A DNA stretch of 64,000 nt, taken from NCBI RefSeq assembly GCF_015207655.1, contig NZ_JADEWN010000026.1, positions 1 to 64,000 on the forward strand. The letters run 5' to 3'. Shown here in pieces: positions 61,721 through 64,000 of the stretch; position 1 is the stretch's first letter, and every line of letters starts with the position of its first letter. This stretch comes from Gloeocapsopsis crepidinum LEGE 06123 (lineage in GTDB: Bacteria; Cyanobacteriota; Cyanobacteriia; Cyanobacteriales; Chroococcidiopsidaceae). The translations under genes and the position numbers were made by a program. The notes under the pieces are model-generated. The model searched no databases. It had not been told where the DNA came from and worked only from the letters and a program-made list of their open reading frames with translations.

Positions 61721-62470
61721 TTAAATAGATCCCAAATGGGTTCTATAAATTATATCATTATCCGAATTGCTAAACTGATGCGTTGGAACATCTAGAACTA
61801 GTTTACCCGCTTGAATACCAAGAATGCGATCGCTATACTGCGTCGCTAATTCAACTTGATGTAAATTGCAGATAATCGTGATGCCTTCCTGGTCGCAGAG
61901 CGATCGCAACAGTCGCAGCACCACATGGGCAGTTTCAGGATCGAGGCTGGCAACAGGTTCATCTGCCAGAATTAGGCGAGCTTTTTGGGTAAGAGCACGG
62001 GCAATTGCAACTCGCTGCTGTTGCCCTCCCGAAAGGCGATCGGCGCGTTGAAAGGCAACCTCTAATAATTGCACTCGCTCTAAGGCAGCTAACCCTTCTC
62101 GCAATAAACTAGCAGGAAACTGACTCGTTAAACATCGCCACAGCGGCAGTTCTGGTAAACAACCTCCCAGGCAGTTCTCTAGAGCCGTGCGACGCCGCAC
62201 CAAGTTAAATTGCTGAGCCACCATTGCAATCTGCGTGCGTGCCTGCCGTAGCTCCAAGGCAGAACATTGGTTCAAATTCCGCCCTTGAAACCAAATCTTT
62301 CCTGTATCAGGCTGAGTAAGTTGCAGAAGGCAGCGCAGCAAAGTCGTTTTCCCAGAGCCACTCGCACCCAGAATTGCGGTGAAAGTATGGGGCACGATCT
62401 CAAAGCTAAGGTTTTGGAGTGCGAAGTGACCGCGCTGGTAAGATTTGGTTAAATTTTCAACAACAATCAT
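61721..62470 (-). CDS. phnC: Phosphonate/phosphite ABC transporter ATP-binding protein
   Basis: 249 residues. Walker A is GASGSGKT (35-42), the signature is [16 protein letters not shown]-like [17 protein letters not shown] and Walker B is [14 protein letters not shown]. The family-typical [20 protein letters not shown] closes it. PhnC powers uptake of phosphonates, phosphite or related compounds. It is the last gene of the minus-strand unit phnD-phnE-phnC, one base after phnE. The 48-bp gap to the IS1 remnant shows nothing. No C-P lyase genes are in view. Confidence 0.92.
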   Translation of the reverse strand: MIVVENLTKSYQRGHFALQNLSFEIVPHTFTAILGASGSGKTTLLRCLLQLTQPDTGKIWFQGRNLNQCSALELRQARTQIAMVAQQFNLVRRRTALENCLGGCLPELPLWRCLTSQFPASLLREGLAALERVQLLEVAFQRADRLSGGQQQRVAIARALTQKARLILADEPVASLDPETAHVVLRLLRSLCDQEGITIICNLHQVELATQYSDRILGIQAGKLVLDVPTHQFSNSDNDIIYRTHLGSI

Positions 62471-62471
62471 G

Positions 62472-63326
62472 TCAATTTAATCGCTGGCGGAAGTAGGCGC
62501 TGAATGCATCAATTAGGCTAACCATTGCCAAAATCAATAGCAAAATGGTACAGAGTCGAGGAAAGTCGAGCAGCTTTAAACTGACTAGCAATTCGTAGCC
62601 GATACCTCCAGCCCCAACGATACCTAAAATTACAGAAGAACGGACGTTAAATTCCCATAAATACAAACTGATGCCAATTAATCCAGGTAGTGCTTCGGGT
62701 AAGACTGCAAAGGCAAAGCTGCGAAGGCGATCGCTCCCAGTGGCTTCAATGGCTTCAATCGGTTCGCTGGGTAATGATTCCAACACTTCAGCGTAAAGCT
62801 TTGCCATCGATCCAGTCGTGTGAAATGCTACGCCTAAGGCTCCAGCAAAAGGTCCTAAACCCACAATTGAAACAAAAAATAAAGCGAAAATAGCAGTATC
62901 AATACCGCGTAGCAAATTTAGTAGCCCTCGTAGGGGAGTAGCTAACCATTGCACCGGAGTAATATTTCGCGCAACTAACAAGGCTAGAGGAACGGCAACT
63001 AGAATTGCACAACCTGTGCCAATAATGGCGATTGCTAAGGTTTCCCAAATCGCTTCAAAAAAGATGGGTAGCTCTGAAAAATCAGGCGGAAATAAACGAG
63101 ACAGCCATTCTCCCACTGTAGGGATGCGCTGCCAAAATTGCAACAAATCTACCCTTGCTGTGCGGGCACTAGCAATCAGTAGGGCGATCGCCAGCACTCC
63201 CCAAAAGCTACGATGCAAAAGTTTCCAAACACCTCCCTGTCGTCGTTGCTCAGTTGCTAGGATTGCATTTAAATCAGGAAAATTATCAACTCGATTAACT
63301 TCACTCTTAGTAAATGGAAGGGTCAT
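62472..63326 (-). CDS. phnE: Phosphonate/phosphite ABC transporter permease
   Basis: 284 residues with about six membrane helices. The binding-protein-dependent transport signature (EAA loop) is TGSMAKLYAEVLESLPSEPI, then EAIEATGSDRLRSFAFAVLP. It resembles PhnE closely (GLLNLLRGIDTAIFALFFVS, SVILGIVGAGGIGYELLVSL). The ATG overlaps the phnD stop by 4 bp. A hydrophilic stretch of about 35 residues precedes helix 1, slightly longer than usual. Plasma membrane. Confidence 0.93.
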   Translation of the reverse strand: MTLPFTKSEVNRVDNFPDLNAILATEQRRQGGVWKLLHRSFWGVLAIALLIASARTARVDLLQFWQRIPTVGEWLSRLFPPDFSELPIFFEAIWETLAIAIIGTGCAILVAVPLALLVARNITPVQWLATPLRGLLNLLRGIDTAIFALFFVSIVGLGPFAGALGVAFHTTGSMAKLYAEVLESLPSEPIEAIEATGSDRLRSFAFAVLPEALPGLIGISLYLWEFNVRSSVILGIVGAGGIGYELLVSLKLLDFPRLCTILLLILAMVSLIDAFSAYFRQRLN

Positions 63327-64000
63327 TTTAGCTTGCCAACTAATAATCCTGCTTGCTCAATCGAAGCGTAGTTGCTGCCGTCAGATGTAATAAACCCCGT
63401 GTAGTTTTTAGGCAATAGAGTTTTGGCTTGTTCTGGAGGTAGATTAACTAGTGCTTCTTGCAACTGGGTTCTAATTGTCTCTGGGAAATCGCCTCGAACC
63501 ACAATTGGATCGTTAGGCAACGGCTCAGATTGCCAGATAATCTTAAGTTTACTTTTGTCAATCTTGCCTTCGTCGGTCAACACATCTAGATTACGGTCGT
63601 AGTCAGAGGCAATATCCACTTGGTTACTTAGTACAGCGATCGCTTGCGCAGCGTGACTCGCACCTTCGTTATAGTCAAATACAACTTTCGGATCGAGATT
63701 GCGTCGCTTAAATTCCGCCTGGGGAACGAGCCAACCAGACGTCGAGCCTACATCTGCCAAACTAAGCCTGAGTTTGGTACCTTGCTGACTTTGGGCGATT
63801 GCCTCCTCCAGGGTATTGAACGGTGCGTCTGCCCGTGCCATTAACACTGAATAATAGGTAGGTTTGTCTTTGTACTTGACAGTAGCAATTGCCTGCAACG
63901 AAGGATCGTTGTGCCGTGCCAGCATATAGCCCCAAGGACCTAACCAAGCAACATCCAGAGTGCGCGATCGCAATGCTTCCGAAATGCCAATCCAGTCATC
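63323..64000 (-). CDS. phnD: Phosphonate/phosphite ABC transporter substrate-binding protein, N-terminus outside the window
   Basis: 226 codons are visible; the frame stays open to the right edge (DDWIGISEALRSRTLDVAWL), so signal peptide and first lobe start are missing. Features of the PhnD family are DVAWLGPWGYMLARH, SLADVGSTSGWLVPQAEFKR, NQVDIASDYDRNLDVL and IIWQSEPLPNDPIVVRGDFP. The periplasmic protein captures phosphonate or phosphite for PhnE/PhnC. Whether the ligand is phosphonate, phosphite or methylphosphonate cannot be told from these residues. Confidence 0.9.
   Translation of the reverse strand, partial: DDWIGISEALRSRTLDVAWLGPWGYMLARHNDPSLQAIATVKYKDKPTYYSVLMARADAPFNTLEEAIAQSQQGTKLRLSLADVGSTSGWLVPQAEFKRRNLDPKVVFDYNEGASHAAQAIAVLSNQVDIASDYDRNLDVLTDEGKIDKSKLKIIWQSEPLPNDPIVVRGDFPETIRTQLQEALVNLPPEQAKTLLPKNYTGFITSDGSNYASIEQAGLLVGKLK

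Noticed and set aside
61721-64000. A full phosphonate-degradation (C-P lyase) operon
   Set aside because: Only the phnD, phnE and phnC transporter genes are visible; no phnG-M genes or phosphite dehydrogenase are seen.
1-64000. tRNA or rRNA genes
   Set aside because: I found no recognisable tRNA cloverleaf or rRNA sequence in the gaps, though a covariance search was not possible.

Overview
The window is cyanobacterial. It carries a CpcS-type phycobilin lyase next to an NblB-like HEAT-repeat protein, a CP12 variant, PxcA/CemA, Ycf49 (DUF2499) with DUF3593, a CoaR/CoaT cobalt-efflux pair, and very frequent GCGATCGC (HIP1) octamers. Several families of short palindromic repeats sit between genes. 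The style fits a repeat-rich freshwater or terrestrial cyanobacterium, possibly of the Chroococcidiopsis/Gloeocapsopsis kind, but I cannot fix the genus from the sequence.

Layout. 0-8 kb: an IS5-like transposase end, a catalase-like heme protein, then a minus-strand operon made of a GldA/F/G-type ABC exporter, an unusual PspA-DUF4340 fusion and purU. 8-16.6 kb: a CP12 variant, a 1.1 kb nearly gene-free stretch, and a complete alternative respiratory terminal oxidase (ARTO) operon with two DUF2231 membrane proteins, CuA-less subunit II, A2-type subunit I and subunit III, followed by a broken four-helix-bundle gene and a GMC oxidoreductase. 16.7-24.4 kb: nblB-cpcS, a UvrD/AddB-like P-loop protein, pxcA, cobU and conserved hypotheticals. 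24.7-37 kb: a signalling and surface block with a degenerate histidine kinase, a response regulator, a CHASE2 kinase, a DUF928 protein, a secreted TPR-CHAT protease-like protein, a large two-partner-secretion exoprotein and a subtilisin-like protease, with palindromic hairpins between the genes. 37-45.6 kb: metabolic and hypothetical genes, a Uma2 nuclease, an outer-membrane-like protein and an AhpD-like/PAS/GAF/GGDEF sensor.

45.9-46.9 kb: a microbial rhodopsin with the NDQ motif of light-driven sodium pumps. Its first helix is encoded in the same frame just upstream and is separated from the rest by a single TAA codon. 47-54 kb: csaB, ycf49/DUF3593, hisA, Uma2, a LysR regulator, a GNAT protein, an SDR remnant and an AI-2E transporter. 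54.3-58.2 kb: coaT and coaR, with a HigBA-like toxin-antitoxin pair sitting between the regulator and its target and a MerR-type 20-bp-spacer promoter in front of coaT. 58.2-64 kb: an NhaC-SDR operon, an AraC regulator broken by a 5-bp duplication and an IS1 deletion derivative with 41-bp perfect inverted repeats, and a phnD-phnE-phnC transporter running off the right edge.

Most interesting: the interrupted NDQ rhodopsin, the toxin-antitoxin insertion in the coa locus, the ARTO operon with two His-rich DUF2231 proteins, the PspA-DUF4340 fusion, and the CHASE2/DUF928/CHAT/exoprotein/S8 cluster.
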